From Meconema thalassinum (Eukaryota; Arthropoda; Insecta; Orthoptera; Tettigoniidae), in the NCBI GenBank assembly GCA_946902985.2, contig OX336388.2, forward strand, positions 228,710,467 through 228,774,466: a DNA stretch of 64,000 nt. The letters run 5' to 3'. A model generated the notes under the pieces. It made no database searches. It was not told where the DNA came from and saw only the letters and a program-made list of their open reading frames with translations. Numbering within the stretch: the first letter of the stretch is position 1; the number at the start of each line of letters is the position of its first letter. The translations under genes were made by a program, and so were the position numbers. Below are positions 31,671 through 43,175 of the stretch, piece by piece.

Positions 31671-33297
31671 AAGTAATTCAGAACCAGAATAATGAAACCT
31701 TTAACGATTACTTTTAGAATTTCATTAAAGCGATACAGCAACATCTATTTCGCGAAATAACGCGAAAATTAGTATCCTTCTCGCGAAATCGTTCAAAAAC
31801 AAGAAGTTCCGTGACGAACTAAAGAGCCTACTTTTCATGCCAATGATTATTCTACAGTATATGAACCTATCTATAATAATGACGAAATTAAGTTGGTAAT
31901 ATCGAAATGTCCAGTTAGTTCAAAATATTCCTGGTATAATGTAGCCTAATAGAGCACTACAGTTGGCAGCCTTGGTGACTGAATATATTCTTATTTCCTT
32001 CTCTTAAGGTACAGAATACAAAATTTTGTTGAAGTCCAATGGCGTTACATGCAGTTAGACATTGGATCTATCAGCACGCGTAAAAGAATGTTGGCAACAA
32101 TGGCATGCATGTGCTGGTTAGAAATAATCGGAAATGTTATGATATCTTGTTGTGCCAATTTTGGATGAAATGCATTGGTTAGTATTGAAGTTACATGTAT
32201 TTTAAAATTCGACCTATCAGCAAGCATAGACTCATGTAGGCAGCACTGACTTATATTAATTACTCCGAATTAATCTGGAATGTCAGGTGCTATACGTGTG
32301 CTGTTGGCTTGCATACTTTCTGATATATTGATATTAGGGTAAATAAATTTAGACAGCATTTATTAACAGTTGGCAGCCCTGATTGCTCTTAAGACTACTT
32401 ATAGTCATATCTGATATGTTACACATAGCACATACGAAATTTGGTTGAAATCCAAATGATAGTATAGGAGTTACATGTATTTAAAATTGGTACTATCAGC
32501 AGGCTTAGAATCATGTTGGTAGAACTGAAGTATATAATTTACTCCAAATTAATCTAAAATGACAGGTACTATACGTGTGCATAGTTTAAAGCTGTCGGCT
32601 TGAATACTTTCAGATATATTGGTATTTGGATAAAAGAATAGAGAGAGCAATTATTTACAGTCGGCAGCCCTGGTGGCTCTCTAGAATATGCTCAGTTATA
32701 TCTGTTTATGTACACATATTACATACAAAATTTGGTTGAAATCCAATTGATAGTGTAGAAATTATAGGCATTTAAAAATTGGACCTATCTGAAGGCTTAA
32801 AATTACTTTGCCAACACTGTCATATATGGCCTCCTGGAAATTAAACTGAAATAGTATTATCTACATGCGTGCCAATTTTGGAATAGCTCCCAAGCATACC
32901 TTCCAAGATATCCAACATAGAGCTCAAATTTATAGTGCGTTTTTTCAGCAGTCGGTAGCACTGGCATCATTTTCAAATATGGACGTGAGATATTCCGGTA
33001 TACATCTTTACTCATACTAAATTTGGTTTTGATTTCTAAAGCCGTTCAAGATTTGATAGGGACACACACACACACACAGCCAGACAGACAGACAGACACA
33101 CATTTTCCCGGATCGATCTCATAAGTCTACGTTTCCTCATTTTTGCAAAATGTGAAAAGTAGGCTAAAAATAATTTAGAATCACAATAATGAAACCTTTA
33201 ACGATTAATTTTAGAATTTCATTAAAGCGATATAGCAATATCCATTTCGTGAAATAACGCGAAAATTAGTACCCTTCTCGCGATATCGTTCAAAAAT
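31671..33297 (+). repeat. 129-bp direct repeats on both sides of HINE-A copy 3
   Basis: 31,671-31,799 and 33,170-33,297 are about 90% identical and in the same orientation (both contain AATGAAACCTTTAACGATTA, AATTTCATTAAAGCGATA and AAATAACGCGAAAATTAGTA, and end TCGTTCAAAAA). HINE-A occupies exactly the space between them. Confidence 0.85.
31800..33169 (+). mobile_element. HINE-A copy 3
   Basis: Starts CAAGAAGTTCCGTGACGAAC and ends GTGAAAAGTAGGCTAAAAA. TTGGCAGCCTTG or TTGGCAGCCCTG words lie at about 31,963 and 32,370. The 3' part has ACAC and GACAGACAGA runs and the stem AGTCTACGTTT/AAAAGTAGGCT. Confidence 0.77.
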
Positions 33298-34235
33298 TAG
33301 TGCGGACAAATCATGCAACTACCCATAGACCTTTAATGTACGATGCATAATAGCCTATGCCCACACTGCGTATTTCAGCACGAACCGCCGCTACTGCAAG
33401 TGACACGCTTTATTTGAACGGGAGTGTACACAATCTATAATAGCCTTATATATCAGCTTAAAGGGAATCAAATAGCCACTCTGAAAAAGAAAACAAGAAA
33501 ACATCAGCCCTATTAAGCCAGATTATCTCTCATTATAATAGAATTGATTTGTCTAACCAATTATTTGGCCACCATTAAGGGCAATTAGCGACAGATCACG
33601 TACAAGTTATGCCGCTTGATTTTGTTTTACGAAAGAATTAGAAGTCGTTCTGTTTACCGATAGGCTTAACACGGTTAAGAGAAGGCACACAAAAAAGTAC
33701 AAAACACGAATCCCGAATGATTCTGTGTAACCCAATTAGGATACAAATGACTTTTTTATACAAAAAAAGAACAAATAGAAGCTTCGACTGTGTTGGCTTT
33801 CTGTTGGAATTGATAGGGTTTTTATTTTTACAAATGTGTGTGGCTTGCTATCGTTACATGCAATCATTTGTCAATTTAATTTCCACGTAATATTTATGAG
33901 AGAATTGCCTCGCTTCGTTTTCCTTTTTTTTATTATTTGTGTAACACGTTTTTTTAATTGTAATTGAGTAGTGGTATTTCTAAGCTTATGTTACGATGTA
34001 CGGGATGTATATAAATTCCCGTTACAGACTTTGAGGGCTTGTATTGGGAACCAAGACGGTTAAGTTTACCTTAGGAACTTGTGTCCGGAAACGTACCGTC
34101 TTCCCGCTACTCGCAGAAAACCACCACAACACACGTTCAAATCTCCCGCATTAATTCAGTGCTCTATTTAGATCTTCCATAACGAAACGGTCAGAGAGAA
34201 TACTATTTCCCTGTCAAATCAGTTTTCCTGCTTTT
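33298..34235. other. Single-copy AT-rich stretch
   Basis: No repeat partner in the window and no convincing coding frame or RNA gene. Confidence 0.45.
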
Positions 34236-35046
34236 AGTTTCGATTCGATTCCAGGAGAAATAATTTCAACTCTGAGATTTGCCGATGAAATCGTCATCTT
34301 GGCCGACACGCCTGAGGATTTGAAAGAGTGTTTGAATGGTATGGACTCCGTCTTGAGGAAAGAATTCATGATGAAAATTAATCAATGTAAAACAAAAATA
34401 TTGGAATGCAGCCGAAAGAAATCAGAAACCTCTTTGGGCATCAAATTGGAAGGTGAAAAAATAAAGGAAATAGGAGACTTCTGTTACTTAGGAAGCAAAA
34501 TAACCAGTGATGGACGAAGCAAAGAGAATATAAAAAGTAGGTCAGCTCAGGCAAGGAAAGCATTTCTACATTGATATTGAATATATATTTAGGTGTTAGA
34601 AAGTCATTTTTTGAAAGCCTTTGTCTGGAGCGTGGCACTCTATGGAAGTGACACTTGGACTATTGATGCAGCAGAAAAGAGGAGAATTGAAGCATTTGAA
34701 ATGTGGTGTTACATGAGAATGATGAAGATCAGATGGGTAGATAGGGTTACAAACGAATAGGTATTAACACTAGTGGGAGAGGACAGATGTTTATGGTGAC
34801 TGCTAACGAAGAGGTTGGTAGGACACATACCAAGACACCCAGGAATAGCAAGCTTAGTTATGGAAGGAAGGGTCGAGGACAAGAAATGTAGGGGTGGACC
34901 AAGGTTAGAATATGTTAAACAGATTGCCTCGGAAGTAGGGTGTGGTAACTATGTAGAGATGAAACGATTAGCTCAGGACAGGGAGGCATGGAGGGCTGCA
35001 TCAAACCAGTCAAAAGACTGAAGACTCAAACAACAACAGTTTCGAT
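34236..35046 (+). pseudogene. LINE-C, 5'-truncated, (CAA) tail and short target duplication
   Basis: Blocks in order: ISTLRFADEIVILADTPEDL (the catalytic ADD box reads ADE), MKINQCKTKILECSRKK, DFCYLGSKITSDGRSKENI and SRSAQARKAF. After a frameshift near 34,575 come VWSVALYGSDTWTIDAAEKR and IEAFEMWCYMRMMK, then LVGHIPRHPGIASLVMEGRV and AAECR-like GCGNYVEMKRLAQDREAW. It ends CTGAAGACTCAAACAACAAC. AGTTTCGAT at 34,236-34,244 and 35,038-35,046 is a likely 9-bp target duplication. The loss of the second catalytic aspartate alone would disable it. Confidence 0.83.
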
Positions 35047-35336
35047 CCACTTACAGCTTTATTTGGTTTGCCATACTCCACGAGCTGACTAGCAATTTAG
35101 ATTTGCAGAAATGCTATTATATTCTGAGGTCGTAGTTGTGTCATTACAATGATTTTGTTTGTTGCTATCATGACCCATTGTTTCTGTATCAGCTACACTG
35201 TGAACGACCTTCAACCAGACTTCTCTCATCTAGGGCCCCTCTTGAATTTCTTTGAATTATTGCTATCCACTACAAACAATTCAGGAAACTCATTGCCATT
35301 TTGAGAAAAGAATCTCATGCATGGTCATAATTATAA
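35047..35336. other. Spacer
   Basis: Nothing recognised. Confidence 0.4.
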
Positions 35337-35959
35337 CAAGTTGTCCCGTGAAGAACTAAAGCCTATTTTCATATATCCTACTTATGTTAATTGCCACAAT
35401 CAACATACAAAATTTCAGTTTGATTGCTGTAATAGATTCGTAGATATTTCGCACAGCCGCCATCTTGAGGTTATGTAAACAATTGAACGAAGTTAGATGT
35501 CGGTGCATTACAATGTGTATAAACATATACTGTACCAAGTTTCATTGCGTTTGGTTGATTAAATCGCGAGAAACGTCTATTTAAACGTTGCAAATTCGCT
35601 TGGCCGCCATGTTGGTTTTGTAGTTACCAGATTTTCAAAAGTCACATAGGTGAACTTCTAGTAGTTCCCTTTATCACCGTACAATATTCCAGAGTGATAT
35701 CGGTAAGAGTTCGGAGATATTGAATGCTGGTGAAATATTTAGCACAGCCCCCATGTTGGATTGGTGAGACGTAACAAAATTTGAAGGGCATGTTCGGAGT
35801 CGTCCGGGATAGTGCTAGGAACCAACCGAGTGCCATTGAAATCGCGCCATCCGTTTAGATTTTATTAGGGGGGACACACACCATCACACACAAACAGACA
35901 CACGGACAAATGGTGATCTCATAAGCCTATTTTTTCCATAAATGAAAATAGGCTAAAAA
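35337..35959 (+). mobile_element. HINE-B copy 3, internally deleted
   Basis: Both ends are present (CAAGTTGTCCCGTGAAGAAC and GAAAATAGGCTAAAAA) but the length is only 623 bp against 1,517 bp. It keeps three GCCGCCAT or CCCCCAT words (near 35,457, 35,604 and 35,749, again about 146 bp apart), as if whole periods were lost. Confidence 0.75.
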
Positions 35960-36455
35960 ATATACAAATCTTATTTCATAGAAAATATTTTAGTATTTAT
36001 TTTATGTAAAATATTTTGCAATGTGCACAAAATAATTTTGTTGTGAGTTATAGACAACATAATGCACAAGTAGCTATAATAAAATGAAACTAACAGGCCC
36101 TCATTGCTTACGGGCCCATATGCATTTCACCCCTTGCCCCTCTCTCTCGGCGGCCCTGTATTCATCAGATTACTTTGTATTAGCTGTAGATAAAGCCCTG
36201 CGCAGATGCAACATTTTTTACCATGCGGATATAGTTTGCATGGCTGTGCGGATAAGCTGTGGTTAATTTTTGGAGTAAATATGCGGATCGTCTTTCGCGT
36301 TTTTTGTTATTTCCCTATTTGCTTTCGCTTGGATTGGATGAGAACAATAGAGAAGTGAGAAGCCAGTCATCGAAATACCCTCAATTAGTTTTGACTTATG
36401 CCTGCAGGGGTGTTTCTGACGACTAAGTAAGTGCTCTAAGCCTCCTGCTGTTTTA
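35960..36455. other. Spacer with family J repeat
   Basis: 36,188-36,262 (TAAAGCCCTGCGCAGATGC, ATGCGGATATAGTTTGCATG, GTGCGGATAAGCTG) matches 59,195-59,310 in reverse. The remainder is unassigned. Confidence 0.4.
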
Positions 36456-36754
36456 AATGCCCTGGATTTTGCAACACCCTCAGGAGGTCCCTGCTGGTGA
36501 GTTCGGGAGTTGGCGATCCCGAGGGATTCTTGAGCTGGGTCCGTTTATTCCCCTTCTTCCACTGACTTTGGGGCGGGCCCTCTTTCCCATTCCTACCTGC
36601 CTTTCATGGCTCTCCTACCTTCCAAATCCCTCAATCCGCATTCTTCAAGGGTTGAGGGCATTTCTTTTCTACTTGTCCTTTACTTGCCTTATCCTTTATT
36701 TGTTTACCATTTCTTCTTTTAGTATGTAAGTTTGTAGTTAGTATTAGTTATTAG

Positions 36755-38845
36755 TAGGGCTAGGATTTTTAGGTGCTAAAAATCGGGAAAATATTTATTT
36801 TTTATGTATTAAAAGTACCTGAAATATGTGACAAAAAAGTAAAAATATTTAATTATAATTTAGTTTATTAATGTGAATATAAACAATATGCAGTACTCAC
36901 GAATGCAATTTATTCTATGTCTAACTGACTGCTGAAGCATTACAATAGACGAGATACATCTTCAGGTGGTCCATCACAAATGACCGACGATTATCGCGAA
37001 ACACTTATTCTGAAGGCTCGAAACTGCGGCAATATGTTTCTTGCCCTTGATGTGTTGTGTAACTTGAGATCACTGTTCGGCCTTTATTGCTTCACCAACA
37101 TGATTGGCAGAACAGAACGCCCCTATCCGAAGTAAAATTATCTTTAAATTCTGCAACATATTGCTGCAGACGATAACATGTAGTTGTTTTTACTTTAGGC
37201 ATCGTAAAACAGCCTTACACTTCACAGTACCAAAAATGAACTGCATGTTAAGGACACTGGCACGTGGTGCAATATGGCTATGGACAAGGAAACCCCCGGC
37301 TTCCATAGTGAGTGGCACGGGGCGACAAGTTAAAAATAACACAATTGCAAGCTGACATACGCTCTGTATGAAGATTAGATAGCTCACAGGTTCTTCCTCG
37401 TTGAAGTAACACAGAACAAACAATTAGTTCCGTGAAGAACTATACAGCCTATTTTCATATATCCTGCTCATGTTAATTGCCTCTATCAACATAAAAAATT
37501 TCAGTTTAATTGCTGTAACAGATTCGTAGATATTGAGAACCGTCTAAATATTTCAGATGGTCGCCAGGTTGGATTTTTATTTTTGTACTATTACATTAAG
37601 ATTATTGTGTACGTGTGGTATTCAAACTGCAATCGCATGATTAGAACACAAGAAGTAAAAACGAGATTTTAAAATTACTCACAGCAGCCATCTTGCGATT
37701 ATGCAAACAATTGAAATAAATTAGATACCAGTGGATCAATATTTGTATAAGCATTTAACGTGCAGCGTTTCACGAGTTTCGGATAGTTAATTCGCGAGAA
37801 ACGTCCATTTAAATATTTATAGTTCACGTCGCCGCCATGTTGGATTTGTGCTCACTAGGTTACTGAAAGTCTTATAGGTGAACATATGTTCATAGTCTCT
37901 ATGAACATAAAAAAATCAGTTTGGTTGCTGTAAAAGATTCATAGATATTGAGAACCGTCTAAATATTTCGGAAGCTCGTCATTTAGGATTGTTATATGTA
38001 TAGGCCATAGAGTTATGTACCATTCAAGGACAATTATTGCCTAGGTCCATTATTCAAACTTTCACTTCGATCGCATGATTACGAAACAAGAAATAAAAAC
38101 TTAATTTTAAAATTTCGCACAGCCGCCATCTTGACGTTATGTAAACAATTGAATTAAATTTGATGGCAGTGCATTACAATCTGAAAAATCATTTACTGTA
38201 CCACATTTCACTGCGCTCAGAGAGTTAAATCACGAGAAAAGTCTATTAAAATATTTCAAATTCGCTTGGTCGCCATGTTCGTTTTGTATTTTACAGGTTT
38301 ATGAAATATACATGGGTAAACTTGTATCAGTACCCTTTATCACCGTACAAAATTGCAGGGTGATATCTGTAATAGTTTCGTAGATATAGAATGTCAGTGA
38401 AATATTTCGCACAGCCGCCATTTCGAGGTTATGTAAACTATTGGACAAAATTAGACTCCAGTGCATTACAATGTGTATAAACAATTGCTGTACCAAGTTT
38501 CATTACGTTTGGATAGTTAAATCGCGAGAAAGGTCTATTTAAAAGTCTCAAGTTCGCTTGGCCGCCATGTTGGTTTTGTAGTCACCAGGTTTTTGAAAGT
38601 CCCATAGGTGAACTTCTAGTAGTGCCCTTTATCACCGTACACAATTTTAGGGCGATATCGATAATAGTTTCGGAGAAATTGTATGCTAGTGAAATATTTC
38701 GCACAGCCGCCATGTTGGATTGGTGAGAGGTAACAAAATTTGAAGGGCACGGTCGAGGTCGCCGGGAATAGCGCTATAAACTTACCGAGTTTCATTGAAA
38801 TCGCTCCAGCCGGTTAGATTTTATTTGGGGGACACACACACACCT

Positions 38846-38877
<32 letters not shown>

Positions 38878-39101
38878 CACACGGACAAAAGGTGATCTCA
38901 TAAGCCTATTTTTTCAAAATTGAAAATAGGCTAAAAATGCAATTAACTGAAAGATCTAGCACACTGATTTAAAAAAGTGTAAATATTATGTATTTTTATG
39001 TGCTAATAAGTGAAAAGCAGGAATTTATGTATTTATAAAAAAAATGCTTAAAATATGTATTTAAATAACAAAATATTTATTTACCTAAAATCCTAGCCCT
39101 A
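36755..39101 (-). mobile_element. hAT element with intact ends, carrying HINE-B copy 4
   Basis: The terminal inverted repeats TAGGGCTAGGATTTTTAGGT and ACCTAAAATCCTAGCCCTA are flanked by the 8-bp duplication GTTATTAG (36,747-36,754 and 39,102-39,109). An 8-bp duplication is the hallmark of hAT. Without the 1,517-bp HINE-B the element is about 830 bp. It is non-autonomous: only a decayed remnant of the zinc-finger N-terminus (about 36,965-37,190, minus strand) remains. A second copy is at 54,622-55,440. Confidence 0.88.
37421..38937 (+). mobile_element. HINE-B copy 4, 1,517 bp, inside a hAT element
   Basis: Starts CAATTAGTTCCGTGAAGAAC and ends GAAAATAGGCTAAA(AA). Exactly the same length as copy 1. 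The uninterrupted hAT at 54.7 kb shows the empty site: the host reads ACAGAACAAA then AATGCAATTAACTG with nothing between. The insertion point is therefore inside a run of five A and no duplication beyond those A was made. Confidence 0.85.
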
Positions 39102-39191
39102 GTTATTAGTTTCATTCTCATCTCATCTCTCACTATCACATAAACCATTAGATGTTAGGCCCCTTAAAACAACAATTATCATCATCGTCAC

Positions 39192-40537
39192 GAAATACAC
39201 GGTATAGTATAATTGGATATTGCTAGCATATTTTTATTGTTCCTCGTGCAATGTAATATTAGTCAGGTAAGGAGTGCTCAAAATAATTTTTGTTACCCCT
39301 GGAAGTAATGGAGCTATTTCTACTTCTTGTCACGTCCCCCACATCAAAGAGATGTGTTACCATGAAATAACATAAGCTTGTTAGGTTTACTCTGTACCCC
39401 GATCTTGCATTCAAATCAGCACACAAGAAAAAGAGAAAACCTACACAACCCCCTCTCTATCCTTCATCCCCTTCCCCTCCCACACACGCTCACATATCAT
39501 TCTCTTTTAGACTAAAATCCGAGAGAGAGAGAATGGAAGAGAAACTAACCTCTCCTCATCTTCTTACATTCTCCTTTTTGTTCTTTTTTTTACATTAAGC
39601 AAAGTGAAAAAGAAACTGATGTTCGTTCTAATTGTACCTAACCTTTTATGGTAGAGGTGCCATTTATTATTTAAAGACTATTTTAAGATAAAACAGAGAT
39701 GGTGTTGGAATAGATGACAGTTGTCAACAGAAAAGCTGTGATCATATATCAACATCGGTTCTGTTAAAAGGTTAAGCAAGCTCGCACCTTCACTGTCGAC
39801 AAACACCAGACCTCCAACCATCCACCATTACTCAACATGTTCCGTATCGTTTTATTTGTAATCCTCAACACAGAAATAAAGAAGAGAAATATTCCCACTC
39901 AGTCTATTCTTGACTTATCTTGACTAATTAGAACAGATTGACAAAGGTCTGATAAGCCAGTACATGTGTACGATATATCCCTTGTCGTGAAGTTACAGAG
40001 TTAAACGCGATCTGTTCCAATACATCTATTCACATTGGGAAGATTTGTGGGTTGTCTTGATTTGCATAATATCCTCGTGAATATGAACATTCTATAGAGC
40101 ATCCAGCGTTTAGAAAAGACTGTGGAGCCTTATGGCAACAGTGTGCAGAGTTAGCGCTGATGTCATACGTTATCTTCACACGCTTCGAGTACTGCGCTTT
40201 CATAAGATAGTGAGACAACACAACCCCAACAACTATCTGAAATAGAACACGCCCAGGAAGGAGCAGTTTCGCAGGTTTTAACGGATTGGACCAGTATTAA
40301 GGATACCGTACGCAAAGAGAACCAATAACAGCATTCATTTCGCTGTGATATTACAGATTGACAGATGTCGAGAGCACAACCCTTCCTTCTCGGATGTACT
40401 GTATGCTGACGATGTTAACAATTTTTACGTCAGCAATACTGTTGATCATCACCTTTTTTTGTTATTAGTTAGGCTATAATTTAGTTTCTTTCAATGTTAT
40501 TCTTGTTTTGATTAGATTAATATTTGTACTATTGTAG
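39192..40537. other. Single-copy stretch
   Basis: Includes a GAGAGAGAGA patch near 39,522. No motif or convincing reading frame. Contains the left arm of an inverted repeat at 40,091. Confidence 0.45.
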
Positions 40538-40966
40538 TGAGTTAGCCGTGCAGCTGTGAGCTTGCATTCGGGAGATAGTGGGTTCGAATCCAACTGTCGG
40601 CAGCCCTGATTCGATCGAACAGAAAATAAAACAGACGCACAACAGTAACACCAATGACGGATAGTGCTTCAGAACTTATGTTGTCGGCGGAACTGAGCAC
40701 ATGCTCCACTCCGGGCGAGCATGCAGCACAGGACAAGGCTCTTCTTTCCAGCGTGCTAACCTCGAAAATTTTTAAATTACTAAGACGTAATATAAACGAT
40801 ACTTGTATGCAATAACAAAGGTAATCAATTGGCAGATAATTGTACGAAGCTATTATGACGAAAAATATATATCTTCAGAGTTCCTTCCAAAACCAGTGTA
40901 GGGGGGTTTCCGTTAAAAGTAAATGCCCATAAGACCCACAGTCTTTTCTAAACGCTGGATGCTCTA
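40091..40966. repeat. Inverted repeat pair, about 40 bp, 790 bp apart
   Basis: 40,091-40,132 and 40,925-40,966 are inverted copies, with a core of CATCCAGCGTTTAGAAAAGA and ACTGTGG essentially identical. The DNA between includes a SINE-6 head. The pair could be the ends of a TIR element or two copies of a short repeat. Confidence 0.6.
40538..40612 (+). mobile_element. SINE-6 tRNA-like head
   Basis: GAGTTAGCCGTGCAGCTGTG (A-box region) and GTGGGTTCGAATCC (perfect B box at 40,581-40,591), then TGTCGGCAGCCCTG. Such heads are common in arthropod SINEs. The body was not followed beyond 40,612. Confidence 0.6.
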
Positions 40967-41045
40967 TAGCTATTACCTTTCCTAGTGACTGGCCATTGTT
41001 GGCTGACACTGTCAGTGGCGTAGGTGGTATTTAACTTTTAGGATA

Positions 41046-41222
41046 CCGCCAGCTTTTAGGTAGATTTCATAAGAAAGCTACCTATTGCAATGCGTATCAT
41101 GCCATGACTTCTGCAAAATGTCCACGTCAAATCTCTGCGTTTCACAACCCCCCGACCCCAAAACGATTTCAGACTATTATCCTGGAACTGCATTTAGACC
41201 GGAAGTGATTTTCGAAATTTGG
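41046..41222 (+). repeat. Family K repeat, copy 2
   Basis: TTTTAGGTAGATTTCATAAG, AAAGCTACCTATTGCAA and CTCTGCGTTTCACAACCCCC. The first part matches 5,688-5,735. It abuts HINE-B copy 5. Confidence 0.5.
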
Positions 41223-42317
41223 TTTTTAGCCTATTTTCATTTTAAGAGAAACTAGGCTTATGAGATCACCTTTTGTCCGTGTGTCTGTGTGTGCGTGTGT
41301 GATTCGTGTGTATGTGTGTGTCCCCTAATAACTTCTAAACGGCTGGAGCGATTTCAATGAAACTCGGTAAGATCATAGCATCATTCTAGCCGACCACGAC
41401 CGTGTCCTTCAAATTTTATTGTGTCTCACCAATCCAACATGGCGGCTGTGCGAAATATTTCACGAGCATTCAGTATCTCAGAAACTATTACAGATATCAC
41501 CCTGAAATTTTGTACAGTGATAAAGGGCACTACTAGAAGTTCACCTATGAGACTTTCAGAAACCTAGTAACTACAAAACCAACATGGCTGCCAAGCGAAT
41601 TTGAGACTTTTAAATAGACTTTTCTCGCGATTTAACCATCCAAACGTAATGAAACTTGGTACAGCAAATGTTCATACACACTGTAATGCACTGGCATCTA
41701 AATTAGTTCAATTGTTTATATAACCTCAAAATGGCGGCTGAGCGATATATTTCACTGGCATTCTATATCTCCGAAACTATTACAAATACCACCGTGAAAT
41801 ATTGTACGGTGATAAAGAGCACTGATACAAGTTTTTCTATGTAACTTTCAAACACCTGTAAAGTAAAAACAACGAGCATGATGGCCAAGCGAAGTTGAAA
41901 CATTTTAATAGACTTTTCTCGAGATTTAACTATCTGAGCGGAGTGAAATGTGGTGTAGTAAATGATTATACATATTGTAATGTACTGGCATCTAATTTAG
42001 TTAAATTGTTTATATAACCTCAAGATGGCGGCTGTGCGAAATTTTAAAATTAAGTTTTTATTTTTTGTATCGTAATCATGCCATCGAAGTGAAAGTTTGA
42101 ATAATGAAGCTACCCAATAATTTTCCTTTAATGGTGCATATCTCTATGGCCTATTTAAATAACAATCCAAAATGGCGAGCATCCGAAATATTTTGACGGT
42201 TCTCAATATCTACGAATCTATCACAACAATCAAACTGAAATTGTGCATGTTGATAGAGTCAATTAACATGAGTAGGATATATGAAAATAGGCTGCATAGT
42301 TCTTCACGGAACTACTT
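41223..42317 (-). mobile_element. HINE-B copy 5, shortened
   Basis: Plus strand begins TTTTTAGCCTATTTTCATTT and ends CTTCACGGAACTACTTA. At 1,095 bp it is about three periods shorter than full copies. ATGGCGGC or ATGGCTGCC words occur near 41,441, 41,584, 41,732 and 42,026, and CATGATGGCC near 41,877. Confidence 0.75.
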
Positions 42318-42931
42318 ATTTAGTTTGATGAAGCTCTGCAAGACTCAAAATTTGAAACGTTTTTGGGCCCTAGAGTTGGCACTATTGAGGATATTGTTTA
42401 ATTGTACGTTTTTTCTAAGAAATATTTTCAACATTAAAATATTCGTATTTTAAGTAAACTAATAAGGTCTGGAAAGGCTCCAAGTGTCCAGCCTAGGGTA
42501 AACCTTCATCCGGTCGCACCCACGGTAGACTACCGTCCTTTTGAAAAAAGCGCGTAGAGCTCCTCTGATCGTTACAAAGTGCGCAAACTGCACATGTATT
42601 CTCAAGGTACGATATCCTTCGCTAGATGACAGAGGAGTAGCGGTTCTTGACGGCGACGTTTTCGCTCAGTTGTTGATCAAAGAGTCAAGGGCGCAGTCGA
42701 GCGGTAGAGTACCGTTGCGCGCGACCGGAAGTGCAATTTTTTTGCCGACCACCCAAAACAAAATTCGAGTATTTATCATAGTATTTCCTCATTTCTAACA
42801 CATTTAATTCACTATTGATAGCCCAGTTGCTCATTCTCCCCCCAACATCCACACACAACACTATCTTTACAGCTGTCATACAGTGCTTTTTTGCCACCAC
42901 CGTTGTCGCTCTTATTGTGGCTTTTTATCAT
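42318..42931. other. Spacer
   Basis: 42,540-42,740 is richer in CpG (GTTGCGCGCGACCGG) and holds an 85-codon open frame with no domain I recognise. No repeat partner. Confidence 0.35.
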
Positions 42932-43112
42932 CAAAGTTCCAACGTTCACCACAAGGTATCATTGACGAAAGTTGGAACTACCTGAAATTGAACGGAACTT
43001 GTAGCTCGTCCTTTAGGGTGTCCGCTGGAAGCAGCTACAGACTCAGGCGAGCCGAACATGTCCTCGGACACTCCCGGCAGTAAAGGCCATACGATAAATA
43101 AAATAAATAAAA
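42932..43112 (+). mobile_element. SINE-1 beta-tail subfamily, 3' half
   Basis: Matches 671-852: AAAGTTCCAACGTTCACCAC, GTGTCCGCTGGAAGCAGCTA, CATGTCCTCGGACACTCCCG and CCATACGATAAATAAA. The head is missing. Confidence 0.75.
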
Positions 43113-43175
43113 CCGCAGACAGTGACTCATGCTATGGGGTATTGGTTGGAAATTACCAATGGTTACACAAAGGAA

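Larger units (their letters stand above)
36456..39191 (+). mobile_element. SINE-4, split by a hAT element
   Basis: The 5' part 36,456-36,746 (GATCCCGAGGGATTCTTGAG, GGGTCCGTTTATTCC) and the 3' part 39,110-39,191 (TAGATGTTAGGCCCCTTAAA, ending in ATCATCATCG) are separated by a hAT with an 8-bp duplication. The fragment at 5,571 matches the 5' part. No clear tRNA head was seen, so the SINE assignment rests on layout and the ATC-rich tail. Confidence 0.5.

Noticed and set aside
40538..40612. A possible functional tRNA gene
   Set aside because: A and B boxes are good, but the acceptor stem does not pair and SINE-type sequence follows.
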